Shown in pieces: positions 37,412-46,056 of a stretch of DNA of 64,000 nt; position 1 is the stretch's first letter; each line of letters starts with the position of its first letter. Source of the DNA: an uncultured Bacteroidales bacterium (lineage in GTDB: Bacteria > Bacteroidota > Bacteroidia > Bacteroidales > Bacteroidaceae); NCBI GenBank assembly GCA_937995875.1, contig CALKIW010000040.1:12952-76951 (forward strand). Direction: 5' to 3'. The notes under the pieces were generated by a model. It saw only the letters and a program-made list of their open reading frames with translations. It did not search any database and was not told the DNA's origin. A program made the translations under genes and the position numbers.

Positions 37412-38710
37412 ATGAAAAATTTTGTCGAAGAATTGAAATGGCGTGGTATGCTGGCTCAGATAATGCCAGGCACCGAAGAATACCTCATGAACAATCTTGT
37501 GTCGGCTTATCTCGGCACCGACCCCACCGCCGACTCGCTTCACATCGGACACCTCTGCGGCATCATGATGCTGCGTCACCTGCAGCGTTGCGGCCACAAA
37601 CCCTATCTCCTCGTAGGCGGAGCCACAGGTATGATCGGCGACCCTTCGGGCAAAAGTCAGGAGCGCAACCTGCTCGATTCCGAAACATTATACCACAACC
37701 AAGAGGCCATCAAGAAGCAGTGTGCTAAGTTTCTTGACTTCGACAGCACTGCCCCCAACAAGGCCGAACTGGTGAACAACTACGACTGGATGAAGGATTT
37801 CACCTTCCTCGACTTTGCCCGCACCGTAGGAAAGCACATCACCGTGAACTACATGATGGCCAAAGAGAGCGTGCAGCAGCGCCTCAACGGCACGGCTCGC
37901 GACGGTTTGAGCTTCACCGAGTTCACTTATCAGCTGCTTCAGGGCTACGATTTTCTCCATCTTTACCAGAACAACGGCGTGCGCTTGCAGCTCGGAGGCA
38001 ACGACCAATGGGGCAACATGACCACCGGAACAGAACTTATCCGCCGCACACTCGGCAACGAAGCCGAAGCCTTTGCGCTCACCTGTCCGCTCATCACCAA
38101 GGCCGATGGCAAGAAGTTTGGCAAGACCGAGAGCGGCAATGTATGGCTCGACCGCAACCGCACCACGCCCTACACGTTCTACCAGTTCTGGCTCAACGTG
38201 TCGGATGAGGACGCCGAACGCTACATCAAGATATTCACCGACCTTGACCAAGCAACCATTGCCGACCTCGTGAAAGAGCACGCCGAAGATCCCGGTCGCC
38301 GCACACTGCAGCGCCGTTTGGCAGAGGAAGTAACCACTATGGTACACTCCAAGGACGACCTCGATATGGCCATCGCCGCCTCGAACATTCTCTTTGGCAA
38401 AGCTACGAAGGACCAGTTGGCACGCCTTGACGAGGCAACACTCAACGACGTGTTCAAAGACGTTCCCCACTACGACCTCGACAAGGCCCATCTCGGCGGC
38501 AAAGCCATCGATCTGTTCTGTCAGGACGGCTGGGACATCTTTGCCAGCAAGGGCGAGATGCGCAAAATGGTGAAGGGGGGCGGAGTAAGCCTCAACAAGG
38601 AAAAACTGACCGCATTCGACCAGACTGTCACAGCCGACGACCTTATCGACGGCAAATATCTGCTCGTGCAGCGAGGCAAAAAGAACTATTACCTCATCAC
38701 CGTGAAGTAA
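37412..38710 (+). CDS. tyrS: Tyrosyl-tRNA synthetase
   Basis: 432-residue class I aminoacyl-tRNA synthetase charging tRNA-Tyr. HIGH motif at residues 44-47 ([10 protein letters not shown]); the KMSKS loop appears as the variant KFGKTESG, normal for bacterial TyrRS. The [13 protein letters not shown] tyrosine-binding segment is present, and the last about 80 residues form an S4-like RNA-binding domain ([10 protein letters not shown]). ATG 37412 is preferred over an upstream TTG. It is followed by a terminator, array 5 and element copy D. Confidence 0.96.
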   Translation: MKNFVEELKWRGMLAQIMPGTEEYLMNNLVSAYLGTDPTADSLHIGHLCGIMMLRHLQRCGHKPYLLVGGATGMIGDPSGKSQERNLLDSETLYHNQEAIKKQCAKFLDFDSTAPNKAELVNNYDWMKDFTFLDFARTVGKHITVNYMMAKESVQQRLNGTARDGLSFTEFTYQLLQGYDFLHLYQNNGVRLQLGGNDQWGNMTTGTELIRRTLGNEAEAFALTCPLITKADGKKFGKTESGNVWLDRNRTTPYTFYQFWLNVSDEDAERYIKIFTDLDQATIADLVKEHAEDPGRRTLQRRLAEEVTTMVHSKDDLDMAIAASNILFGKATKDQLARLDEATLNDVFKDVPHYDLDKAHLGGKAIDLFCQDGWDIFASKGEMRKMVKGGGVSLNKEKLTAFDQTVTADDLIDGKYLLVQRGKKNYYLITVK

Positions 38711-38735
38711 GAAAACAAACACAACATAAACTCCC

Positions 38736-38772
38736 AATCCTGCAAGACGCAATGCCTTGCAGGATTTTTTAT
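38736..38772 (+). terminator. tyrS terminator
   Basis: 11-bp arms AATCCTGCAAG and CTTGCAGGATT, loop of 9 nt, followed by TTTT. Confidence 0.85.
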
Positions 38773-38785
38773 TGTCTCCTCGCCT

Positions 38786-39006
38786 CTCATCCCCACTATA
38801 TGCAGCCCTCATCCGCACTCCGTTCGTTGCTCATCTCTACCCACCTCTTTCTTCATCTCCACTCCCTTCAGTCCTTAGCTCAATCCCTCTTTCTCTCTTT
38901 CCTACCCCCTTCGTCCCTCATCTACACCCCCTTTTCTACCCTTCTTCTGCACCCTTCTGCCCTCATCTTCCCCTCCGTTTTTTGCTCGTCCCACCCTGCT
39001 GCAAAC
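38786..39006. repeat. 22-bp tandem repeat array 5 (pyrimidine-rich)
   Basis: About ten units. CTCATC or a one-base variant recurs at 38786, 38808, 38830, 38852, 38874, 38917, 38962 and 38985, at 21-23-bp steps with two diverged units between. The plus strand is nearly all C and T for 220 bp. One unit (CTCATCCGCACTCCGTTCG) closely resembles the third core unit of the neighbouring element D (CTCATCGGCACTGCGGTT). It lies between the tyrS terminator and element D. Confidence 0.8.
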
Positions 39007-39015
39007 TCTTTATAT

Positions 39016-39407
39016 GTAAAAAATGATTACCAAATTTCGGCCTATATTTTTTGATCATTCAGCGCGAAAAGGGCTATGTTTCTGCCCGCATTATCCATTC
39101 TTGCAATGCAAAAGAAGGCTCGTTTGCAGGTATCGTATTCCGCCATATCATGGCAGAGGCCTAACCGCGACTCGCTTACGCCCCAACCGCACTGCGACTA
39201 AGGCTCATCGGCACTGCGGTTAGGCCTTTCCCGCACCGCCATTCCATATTTAACCGCGAACGCCCCCACCATACACACAAAGGCATATTTACAGAAACCA
39301 TTGATTATCAGCAAACTACAAATCTCCCGAATTTTCGCGAATTTCGGACCGTAGCAAAGATTTTTCTGAATAATCGAAGCATTTGGAGGTGTTTGTAAAG
39401 AAAAAAC
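39016..39407 (+). repeat. Dispersed 22-bp-core element, copy D
   Basis: 392 bp. Left module from GTAAAAAATGATTACC; hairpin near CCGCCATATCATGGC; three 22-bp units at 39160, 39182 and 39204 (CCTAACCGCG, CCCAACCGCACTGCGAC, CTCATCGGCACTGCGG); right module with CCGAATTTTCGCGAATTTCG and GAGGTGTTTGTAAAG. It is immediately downstream of array 5 and about 90 bp before the tRNA-Gln promoter. Confidence 0.9.
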
Positions 39408-39498
39408 AGAAAAATCTATGCTTCTTCTTCGAAATGCGGTCAAACAGTTCCGGTTTCACGTCAACTTTTAAATGATGCCGAAAGATTTTCGATAAATA

Positions 39499-39530
39499 TT
39501 TGGTAATAGTACAAAAAAACACTACCTTTG
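39499..39530 (+). promoter_or_regulatory. Promoter of tRNA-Gln
   Basis: TTTG (39499-39502), 20 nt, TACCTTTG (39523-39530), 32 nt before the mature tRNA 5' end. Confidence 0.75.
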
Positions 39531-39562
39531 CACCGCTGAAGTTTGCAGCACTATTGATTGAT

Positions 39563-39633
39563 TGTCCTATGGTGTAATGGTAGCACAACAGGTTTTGGTT
39601 CTGTTTGTGGTGGTTCGAATCCGCCTAGGACAA
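39563..39633 (+). tRNA. tRNA-Gln (anticodon TTG)
   Basis: 71-nt cloverleaf: acceptor TGTCCTA pairs with TAGGACA plus discriminator A; D-loop GTAATGGTAGC; anticodon loop TTTTGGT with TTG; T-arm GGTGGTTCGAATCCGCC. CCA is not encoded, as usual in this group. It has its own consensus promoter. Confidence 0.93.
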
Positions 39634-39743
39634 CACACAAAGGTCAAGCCGTATGACAAGGCTTGGCTTTTTTTATGCCTACATGAGAAATTCGTGCTCT
39701 GAAAATTTGCTTTGAGCCGTTAAATTTCCTACTTTTACACCGT

Positions 39744-41645
39744 ATGAACAGCAAACGAATACCCATGAGAGCTAAGAAGTTATATCTGCTATTGTTCCTT
39801 ATCGTCCTATCCATGGGCGCATCGGCACAAGGCCGGATGATGCCCAACCTCGACAAGGTAACCATCTTTTCCAAAGGCGCACAGGTATATCGCCACAAAC
39901 AAGTGGCCCTGCAAGCCGGCGAGCAGACGCTCAGTTTCACAGGGCTTTCACCCTATATTGATGCCAACAGCATACAGGTCAAGGCCGGGAGCAACGTGAC
40001 GATACTTGGTGTCAGTCAGCGATTTATTCGTCCCGACAGCGCCGTGCTTTCCGCACAGGTACGCGCTGCCGAAGCCGCACTGAGGAAAGCCCGCAACCGG
40101 CAGGCTGAGGTGAAAGCCAAGCGAACGGTCATGCTCTCGCAACTGGAGATGGTGAAAACCAACAGTTCCACCGCTGCGCGCACCGTTGCCACACCGCTCG
40201 AAGCCATCAAGCAGCTCAACCAATACTATTATGACGAAACGATGGCCATCAACAAGCGGCTCATCGGTCTCGACGAGGAAGAGCAGCAGGCCGACCGCAA
40301 TGTGGAGAAGCAACAGGAAATGATAGACTCCCTCGCCGGACTCAAGACCAAACGGCTCACCGTGATCGATGTCAAGGTTGATGCTCCGCGAGCTTCTAAT
40401 GCGAACTTCACCTTTGTCTACTACGTCAATGGGGCGTCATGGTATCCCACCTACGAACTCCGTTCCGGCAGCACTGCGGCTCCCCTGCAACTCACCTACA
40501 AAGCCAACATCACACAGCAAACCTATGAAGACTGGCGCAACGTGCCCGTCACGCTGTCGTCGTCCAATCCCAACCGCAGCAATGTGTCGCCCGAACTCAA
40601 GACTTATTGGCTTGACTATGGCCTCGCCGCACCCACCTACGATTTCGGTATAGACAACAACCGCGTCTCCGGCACTGTCACCGACGAGGAAGACAATCCC
40701 GTCATCGGCGCCACCATCAAAGTGAAAGGCACCACCATCGGCACCGCAAGCGACATCGATGGCCACTACACACTCACGCTGCCCAATGGTAATCGCAACG
40801 TGGAAGCGAGCTACATTGGCATGGAAACCCAAGTGAAGCAAGCCACGGGAAGCCGCCTCGACTTCCGCATGGAGGAAAGCAAACTGGCATTAGAAGAAGT
40901 GGTAGTCACGGGATATGCAAGCAAAAACAAGAGGTCGAACGAGAGATTTACAGCTCCGGTGGTAAAAGCCGACAGGGCAGTGAAGGCCGAGAGCATCGCC
41001 GATGCAAACAGCATGGAAGTCAGTTCTACTGCCGCCAAGTTCGGATATGAGTTTGAGATAGGACATCCGCTGACCATCCTCTCCGACAACAAGCCCGTGA
41101 GCTGCCAGATAGGCAAATATCAGCTGCCCACCACCTATGCCTACAAGGGCGTGCCCAAGATTGACAAGAGTGCTTTTCTCGTGGCTGATGCCACCGGCTG
41201 GAACGAACTGAACCTCATTCAGGGAGAAGCCGCCGTGTTCTTCGACAACAGCTATGTGGGCAAAACCATTCTCGATCCCAACCAGCAGAGCGACACCCTG
41301 CATCTTGCCATGGGTCGCGATAACGGCATCCACATGGAGCGGAAACTCATAAAGAACAACACCTCCCGCAGACTTCTGGGCAGCAGCAGCGTGCAGACCA
41401 TGAATTGGGAGATCAGCGTGCGCAATGCGCGTGCCGAACAAGTGGTTATCAGCATCTACGACCAACTGCCCGTTTCGAGAAATTCAAGCATCACCGTCAC
41501 GCCGCAGGAACTAAGTGGCGCACAACTCGACAAGCTGAACGGGCAGGTTGTATGGACGCTCACGCTTGCACCGGGCGAAGTTAGGAAGCTGTCGCTGGGC
41601 TATCAGGTGAAATATGACAAAAACCGCAGACTATCTATAGAATAA
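39744..41645 (+). CDS. DUF4139 (MuiA-like) protein with inserted SusC-type carboxypeptidase-regulatory domain
   Basis: 633-residue secreted protein. Signal peptide (KLYLLLFLIVLSMGASAQ), then a DUF4140/DUF4139 'mucoidy inhibitor' architecture: N-terminal beta domain (TIFSKGAQVYRHKQVALQAG), a coiled-coil (about residues 95-200) and the DUF4139 beta domain (NANFTFVYYVNGASWYPTYELR; ending VVWTLTLAPGEVRKLSLGYQ). In the middle of DUF4139, about residues 309-375, sits a CarboxypepD_reg-like domain (SGTVTDEEDNPVIGATIKVK), followed by LEEVVVTGY (about 383-391), the sequence normally found at the start of SusC/TonB-dependent receptors. Start at 39744 or 39765. Function unknown. Confidence 0.88.
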   Translation: MNSKRIPMRAKKLYLLLFLIVLSMGASAQGRMMPNLDKVTIFSKGAQVYRHKQVALQAGEQTLSFTGLSPYIDANSIQVKAGSNVTILGVSQRFIRPDSAVLSAQVRAAEAALRKARNRQAEVKAKRTVMLSQLEMVKTNSSTAARTVATPLEAIKQLNQYYYDETMAINKRLIGLDEEEQQADRNVEKQQEMIDSLAGLKTKRLTVIDVKVDAPRASNANFTFVYYVNGASWYPTYELRSGSTAAPLQLTYKANITQQTYEDWRNVPVTLSSSNPNRSNVSPELKTYWLDYGLAAPTYDFGIDNNRVSGTVTDEEDNPVIGATIKVKGTTIGTASDIDGHYTLTLPNGNRNVEASYIGMETQVKQATGSRLDFRMEESKLALEEVVVTGYASKNKRSNERFTAPVVKADRAVKAESIADANSMEVSSTAAKFGYEFEIGHPLTILSDNKPVSCQIGKYQLPTTYAYKGVPKIDKSAFLVADATGWNELNLIQGEAAVFFDNSYVGKTILDPNQQSDTLHLAMGRDNGIHMERKLIKNNTSRRLLGSSSVQTMNWEISVRNARAEQVVISIYDQLPVSRNSSITVTPQELSGAQLDKLNGQVVWTLTLAPGEVRKLSLGYQVKYDKNRRLSIE

Positions 41646-41771
41646 GGAGAAAATGGAGCATCCGGATTTTTAAACCTATTCCTAAAAATGGAAGGCCCTA
41701 TCTCCTATGCGTGTATAGTATATTAAAAATAGGTAAATCTTTAACGACATTGTAATTTATACAAAAAATTA

Positions 41772-41803
41772 TTTGGAAGTTCCGGAATTATCTCCTATAT
41801 TTG
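41772..41803 (+). promoter_or_regulatory. Promoter of superoxide reductase gene
   Basis: TTTG (41772-41775), 20 nt, TATATTTG (41796-41803); 28 nt before ATG 41832. Confidence 0.8.
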
Positions 41804-41831
41804 CATATATAACATTATGAACAATACAACT

Positions 41832-42203
41832 ATGGCAAAAAGAAACGAAATTTATAAGAGTGCCTCAACAGGCAACATCGTAGAGGTAATGGTAGCAGGC
41901 GAAGGTGCGCTTGCAGGTGATTTTGAACTGCTGACAGAGAACACCACCGACGCAGCAACCGAGAAACACGTTCCCGTGATTGAAGCCATCGAGGGTGGTT
42001 ATCGCGTAAGTGTTGGCTCTGTAGAGCATCCTATGACCGAAGCTCACTACATCCAGTGGATTGAGCTTATCACAGAGAAAGAAGTGCTCCGCAAATATCT
42101 TGACCCCACCGACAAACCGGTAGCAGAGTTCAAGACCGACGCCAAACACGTTTGCGCCCGCGAATATTGCAACCTTCACGGACTGTGGAAAGCTGAGAAA
42201 TAA
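41832..42203 (+). CDS. Superoxide reductase (desulfoferrodoxin family lacking centre I)
   Basis: 123-residue cytoplasmic enzyme reducing superoxide to peroxide at a non-heme Fe(His)4Cys site. Centre II ligands are present: E44-K45-H46, H66 (VEHPM), H72 (AHYIQW), C113 and H116 in CNLHGLW. The N-terminal desulforedoxin domain is recognisable ([14 protein letters not shown]) but its four iron-binding cysteines are replaced ([18 protein letters not shown]), so only the catalytic iron should bind. This matches class III enzymes such as that of Treponema. A longer start at 41817 is possible. Monocistronic, with its own promoter and a terminator at 42244. Confidence 0.92.
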   Translation: MAKRNEIYKSASTGNIVEVMVAGEGALAGDFELLTENTTDAATEKHVPVIEAIEGGYRVSVGSVEHPMTEAHYIQWIELITEKEVLRKYLDPTDKPVAEFKTDAKHVCAREYCNLHGLWKAEK

Positions 42204-42243
42204 AACGGCTCGATAGCACACAGCTATCAAGTTAAAATATACG

Positions 42244-42280
42244 AGGCCACTTCAACATCGATTGTTAGAGTGGCCTTTTC
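42244..42280 (+). terminator. Terminator of superoxide reductase gene
   Basis: AGGCCACT and AGTGGCCT arms, followed by TTTTC. Confidence 0.7.
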
Positions 42281-42437
42281 TATTCTGCTGCTGAGCAAGA
42301 AAACGGGGCTGTGCGGATGTCGAAGATGAGAAGGCAGAATGGTGAAGGCAAGAAAGCAGAAAGGAAGCGACGTATATGATTTAAGTTTTTACCCGGAAAG
42401 AAACACGTATTTATGCGAAAGGCATCAAAAAAATTGC

Positions 42438-42445
42438 TATATTTG
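42438..42445 (+). promoter_or_regulatory. -7 box before SDR gene
   Basis: TATATTTG with no convincing -33; would give a leader of about 110 nt. Confidence 0.45.
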
Positions 42446-42560
42446 CAAACAGAACAAATCAATGGCTGCAAACAAAAACTTTAAAACCATCTGCCGACCC
42501 AATGCGTCGGTGGAGAAACCGGCGACAAACAAATTATTTAATCACTAAAATAAAAACAAA

Positions 42561-43370
42561 ATGAACAACTTAAACATTTTCTCACTTGAGGGTAAGAACG
42601 CTTGGATTACGGGTGCTTCCTACGGTATTGGATTCAACATAGCCAAGGCGTTCGCTGCTGCTGGCATCAATCACATTGTCTTCAACGACATCAATCAAGC
42701 GTTGGTAGATCGCGGTCTGGCCGCCTATAAGGAGGCAGGAATTGACAACGTAACGGGCTACGTGTGCGACGTGACTAAGGAAAACGACGTGAAGGCCCTC
42801 GTTGAGCGCATCCATAAAGAGGTGGGACAGATTGATATTCTGGTGAACAACGCCGGCATCATCAAGCGCATCCCCATGCACGAGATGAAACGCGAGGAGT
42901 TCCAGCAAGTGATCGACATCGACTTGGTTGGGCCGTTCATCGTGTCTTCTGCCGTGTTGCCGGAGATGATGGAGCGCAAGGAAGGCAAGATCATCAACAT
43001 TTGCTCCATGATGAGCGAGCTGGGACGCGAGACCGTGTCGGCCTATGCTGCTGCCAAGGGTGGATTGAAGATGCTCACCCGCAATATCTGTTCAGAATAC
43101 GGAGAATACAACATCCAGTGTAACGGCATAGGTCCGGGCTATATCGCTACGCCACAGACTGCTCCATTGCGCGAAAAGCAAGCCGACGGAAGCCGCCATC
43201 CGTTCGACAGTTTCATCTGCGCAAAAACTCCGGCAGGCCGATGGCTCGACCCGGCCGAATTGGGTGGCCCCGCAGTATTCCTGGCCTCAAAGGCTTCGGA
43301 TGCCGTAAACGGACACATACTTTATGTAGACGGAGGCATATTGGCATATATCGGAAAGCAGCCTAAATAA
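42561..43370 (+). CDS. Short-chain dehydrogenase, gluconate 5-dehydrogenase / KduD type
   Basis: 269-residue NAD(P)-dependent SDR. Cofactor loop TGASYGIGFNIAKAF, NNAG motif (DILVNNAGIIK), active-site Ser region CSMMSELG and catalytic YAAAK (SAYAAAKGGLKML). The best match by memory is gluconate 5-dehydrogenase or 2-deoxy-D-gluconate 3-dehydrogenase (KduD), acting in hexuronate breakdown. No kduI or other uronate gene is adjacent, so the substrate remains inferred. A rho-independent terminator at 43399 is shared with the convergent HU gene. Confidence 0.85.
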   Translation: MNNLNIFSLEGKNAWITGASYGIGFNIAKAFAAAGINHIVFNDINQALVDRGLAAYKEAGIDNVTGYVCDVTKENDVKALVERIHKEVGQIDILVNNAGIIKRIPMHEMKREEFQQVIDIDLVGPFIVSSAVLPEMMERKEGKIINICSMMSELGRETVSAYAAAKGGLKMLTRNICSEYGEYNIQCNGIGPGYIATPQTAPLREKQADGSRHPFDSFICAKTPAGRWLDPAELGGPAVFLASKASDAVNGHILYVDGGILAYIGKQPK

Positions 43371-43398
43371 GCTGCAATGAGCCGAATATTCTGCAAAT

Positions 43399-43433
43399 AA
43401 AAAGGGGCTGTGCAATCGCATAGCCCCTTTTAT
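43399..43433. terminator. Bidirectional terminator between SDR and HU genes
   Basis: AAAGGGGCTGTGC pairs with GCATAGCCCCTTT (one G-T pair), with A- and T-runs on the flanks. Confidence 0.85.
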
Positions 43434-43454
43434 ATCATGCAAAATATATTTACA

Positions 43455-43730
43455 TTATTTATTTACAGCTGCTTCGAATTCTGAGCCCGGGTTGAATTTT
43501 ACAACCGTCTTGGCAGCAATCTGAATCTTCTGACCATTAGAAGGATTCACGCCCTGACGTGCGGGACGCTCCTTGGTAGCAAACGTACCAAAGCCGATAA
43601 GCTGTACTTTATCACCATTTACCAAAGCCTCCTTGATCGCATCTGTTGTAGCATCAAGGGCTCTCTTTGCGTCGGCTGCTGTCAAACCTGCAGCATCAGC
43701 AATCTTCTTTACTAATTCTGACTTGTTCAT
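43455..43730 (-). CDS. HU family DNA-binding protein
   Basis: 91-residue nucleoid protein that bends DNA. Typical HU: MNKSELVKKIADAAGLTAAD, the GDKVQLIGFGTFATKERPAR core, the RQGVNPSNGQKI arm and AAKTVVKFNPG.EFEAAVNK. I start at 43730; the longer frame to 43772 would begin upstream in the leader. It has a consensus promoter at 43783-43813. Its DNA-binding arm and dimer step would be worth considering in relation to the 22-bp repeats, but no link is shown. Confidence 0.96.
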   Translation of the reverse strand: MNKSELVKKIADAAGLTAADAKRALDATTDAIKEALVNGDKVQLIGFGTFATKERPARQGVNPSNGQKIQIAAKTVVKFNPGSEFEAAVNK

Positions 43731-43782
43731 AATCTTTAATTTATTAAATGAATATAAGTGTCTAATTGTCATTATTTCACGG

Positions 43783-43813
43783 CAAATATAGGTTATTCAT
43801 TTCATAAATCAAA
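43783..43813 (-). promoter_or_regulatory. Promoter of HU gene
   Basis: On the minus strand TTTG (43810-43813), 19 nt, TATATTTG (43783-43790); about 50-nt leader. Confidence 0.8.
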
Positions 43814-43895
43814 GAAAATGGTAAGAAAATTGACACGGGACTATGAAAAAAAACGTAAAATCATTGTTTCATAGTCGATTAACAGAGTTTTTTCG

Positions 43896-43903
43896 TAATT
43901 TTG
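43896..43903 (+). promoter_or_regulatory. -7 box before rhomboid gene
   Basis: TAATTTTG, 38 nt before the ATG. Weak or missing -33. Confidence 0.45.
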
Positions 43904-43941
43904 CAACGATTTTAATACGTTAAAGAAGATACAACAAATAT

Positions 43942-44865
43942 ATGCTGAAAATTCCAACAGTAACCAAGAATCTGCTTATCATCAACCTCTTGGCATTCAT
44001 CGCCCTCCTCGTGGGAAAGCAAGTGTCGGGCATCGATCTGAACAATGTGCTGGGGCTTCACTTCTTCATGGCTTCCAACTTTCATATCTATCAGCTGTTC
44101 ACTTACATGTTCATGCACGGAGGGTGGGAGCACATTATTCTCAATATGTTTATGCTATGGATGTTTGGCTCTGTAGTAGAACGCGCATGGGGAGAAAAGA
44201 GATTTATTTTTTTTTACATTTTCTGTGGAGTCGGTGCGGGCATCATGCAAGAAATCGCGCAGTTCTTCTGGGTGTACTATATGCTCGACGGACAGCACGC
44301 ATTGAGCATTACCGAATCGTTTAGCGTCATGAGCCAGCTCTCCACCCAGCTCAACGGTCTCACCACTGTGGGTGCATCGGGAGCCATCTATGCCCTGTTG
44401 TTGGCGTTCGGCATGATGTTTCCGGAAGAGAAAATGTTTATCATTCCCATTCCCGTGCCCATCAAGGCCAAATGGATGGTTATGGGTGCCATCGTCGTGG
44501 AACTGTTCTCGGCCATGGCTATCTCCAATTCCAATGTGGCCCACTTGGCGCATCTGGGGGGCATGGTGTTTGGATTCTTCCTCATACGTTACTGGCAGAA
44601 ACATCCGGGAAAATATTACAGCAGTGGCAACGCTACCAAATTTTTCGACAACCTGAAGTCTAAATGGGACCAAAGAAGCCACGCACGTACCTCCGGAAAC
44701 AGGTCCGAAACTCCCCGTCGCAGCAATTCCGACTGGGATTACAATGCTAAAAAACAAGCCGCACAAGAAGAAACCGACAGAATTCTTGACAAGATTAGAA
44801 AGAGCGGATACGACAGTCTGACCAAAGAAGAGAAGCAGACGCTCTTTGACCAAAGCAAGAAATGA
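43942..44865 (+). CDS. Rhomboid family intramembrane serine protease
   Basis: 307-residue membrane protease. Six hydrophobic segments in the first about 225 residues; conserved HGGWEHIILNMFMLWMFG (loop-1/TM2 region), catalytic Ser146 in GASG (144-147) and His204 in AHLAHLGGMVFG. The C-terminal about 80 residues are charged and cytoplasmic (RSHARTSGNRSETPRRSNSD), ending in a short helical domain (TKEEKQTLFDQSKK). Its stop overlaps the start of the EEP gene (ATGA), so the two are translated together. Confidence 0.93.
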   Translation: MLKIPTVTKNLLIINLLAFIALLVGKQVSGIDLNNVLGLHFFMASNFHIYQLFTYMFMHGGWEHIILNMFMLWMFGSVVERAWGEKRFIFFYIFCGVGAGIMQEIAQFFWVYYMLDGQHALSITESFSVMSQLSTQLNGLTTVGASGAIYALLLAFGMMFPEEKMFIIPIPVPIKAKWMVMGAIVVELFSAMAISNSNVAHLAHLGGMVFGFFLIRYWQKHPGKYYSSGNATKFFDNLKSKWDQRSHARTSGNRSETPRRSNSDWDYNAKKQAAQEETDRILDKIRKSGYDSLTKEEKQTLFDQSKK

Positions 44866-45965
44866 TTAAGAAACTCAAATCATTCACCCTCCACATAATA
44901 GCGGGTGCCAACTTCGCAACCATTATCGTGATGTTGTTTACGGGCTATGCCGACCGCATAAACCCTACTGCCTTTCCATTGTTGAGCAACGCGGGACTTG
45001 CCTTTCCAATCTTTCTGTTCATCAATTTTGCCTTTCTGGTGTTCTGGCTCATCTTCAAGACGCGGTGGGGGTTGATTCCTTTCATAGGGTTTCTACTGTG
45101 TTATGGTCCCGCGCGCAAATACTGTCCGCTGAACATCCAACGTACCCCCCCCGCCGATGCCATCAAGGTTTTGTCGTACAATGTGTGGTATTTTGCGGGC
45201 TGGGAAGACAATAAAGGCAGCGTAAACCCTATCTTGGAATACATCCGCGAGCAAGATGCCGACATCGTATGTCTTCAGGAATCCGCCACCAATGAAGTGA
45301 GGGGAAACCAAGTAGACTCCATTCTCAATCCGATATATCAATATAGAGACACCGCCCGACGCGGCAAAGGCGACTGCATCAGTATTTTCAGCAAATTCCC
45401 GATACTTTCCAAAGAGCACATTCCCTACCAGTCCAAAGGCAACATCAGTGCAGCTTTCAAGGTCCTGATTAGGGACGAAGAAGTGCTCGTGGTAAACAAT
45501 CATCTTGAAACTACGGGACTTACCCACGAAGAAAAGACGCAGTTCAAAACGATGATGAAAGGCGAAATGAAGGCTGACACCGCAGAGATGACCTCCAAAA
45601 TGCTCGTCGACAAACTTGCCAAAGCCACCGCCATCCGCGCCCCGCAGGCTGAGGCCGTAGCGCGATATATTGCCTATCATCGAGACATGCCGGTCATCGT
45701 GTGCGGCGATTTCAACGACAGCCCCTTGTCGTATGCCCATCGCACCATCGCCAAAAACCTCACCGACTGCTATATCGAAACCGGAAACGGACCGGGAATA
45801 AGCTATCATCACAACGGCTTTTACGTGCGTATCGACAACATCATGTGTTCCTCCCATTTCCAACCGTATGCCTGTCGTGTGGACAACAAAATCAAAAATT
45901 CAGACCATTACCCCATATACTGTTGGCTGAAAATGCGTCCTAAAGCGCAAAAAATGAATAATTAA
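44862..45965 (+). CDS. Endonuclease/exonuclease/phosphatase family membrane protein
   Basis: 367-residue protein with three N-terminal membrane spans (about residues 10-30, 40-60 and 65-85) followed by an EEP-fold domain: KVLSYNVWYF, DADIVCLQESATNEV, the GDFNDSP motif and the terminal SDHYPI. The catalytic Asp/Asn/His set is complete. Bacteroidetes members with such N-terminal spans are common, of unknown substrate (nucleic acid, inositol phosphate or sphingolipid are all possible for the fold). Overlaps the rhomboid gene by 4 nt. Confidence 0.9.
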   Translation: MIKKLKSFTLHIIAGANFATIIVMLFTGYADRINPTAFPLLSNAGLAFPIFLFINFAFLVFWLIFKTRWGLIPFIGFLLCYGPARKYCPLNIQRTPPADAIKVLSYNVWYFAGWEDNKGSVNPILEYIREQDADIVCLQESATNEVRGNQVDSILNPIYQYRDTARRGKGDCISIFSKFPILSKEHIPYQSKGNISAAFKVLIRDEEVLVVNNHLETTGLTHEEKTQFKTMMKGEMKADTAEMTSKMLVDKLAKATAIRAPQAEAVARYIAYHRDMPVIVCGDFNDSPLSYAHRTIAKNLTDCYIETGNGPGISYHHNGFYVRIDNIMCSSHFQPYACRVDNKIKNSDHYPIYCWLKMRPKAQKMNN

Positions 45966-45974
45966 GGGCTTTAT

Positions 45975-46007
45975 CTTGCTCAAAAAATGAAAAAAGTAGT
46001 ATCTTTG
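45975..46007 (+). promoter_or_regulatory. Promoter of secDF
   Basis: CTTG (45975-45978), 21 nt, TATCTTTG (46000-46007), 49 nt before the ATG. Confidence 0.65.
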
Positions 46008-46056
46008 CACATCACTATATTGCAATAATAGAAAATAAATAAATATTACTAACAAA

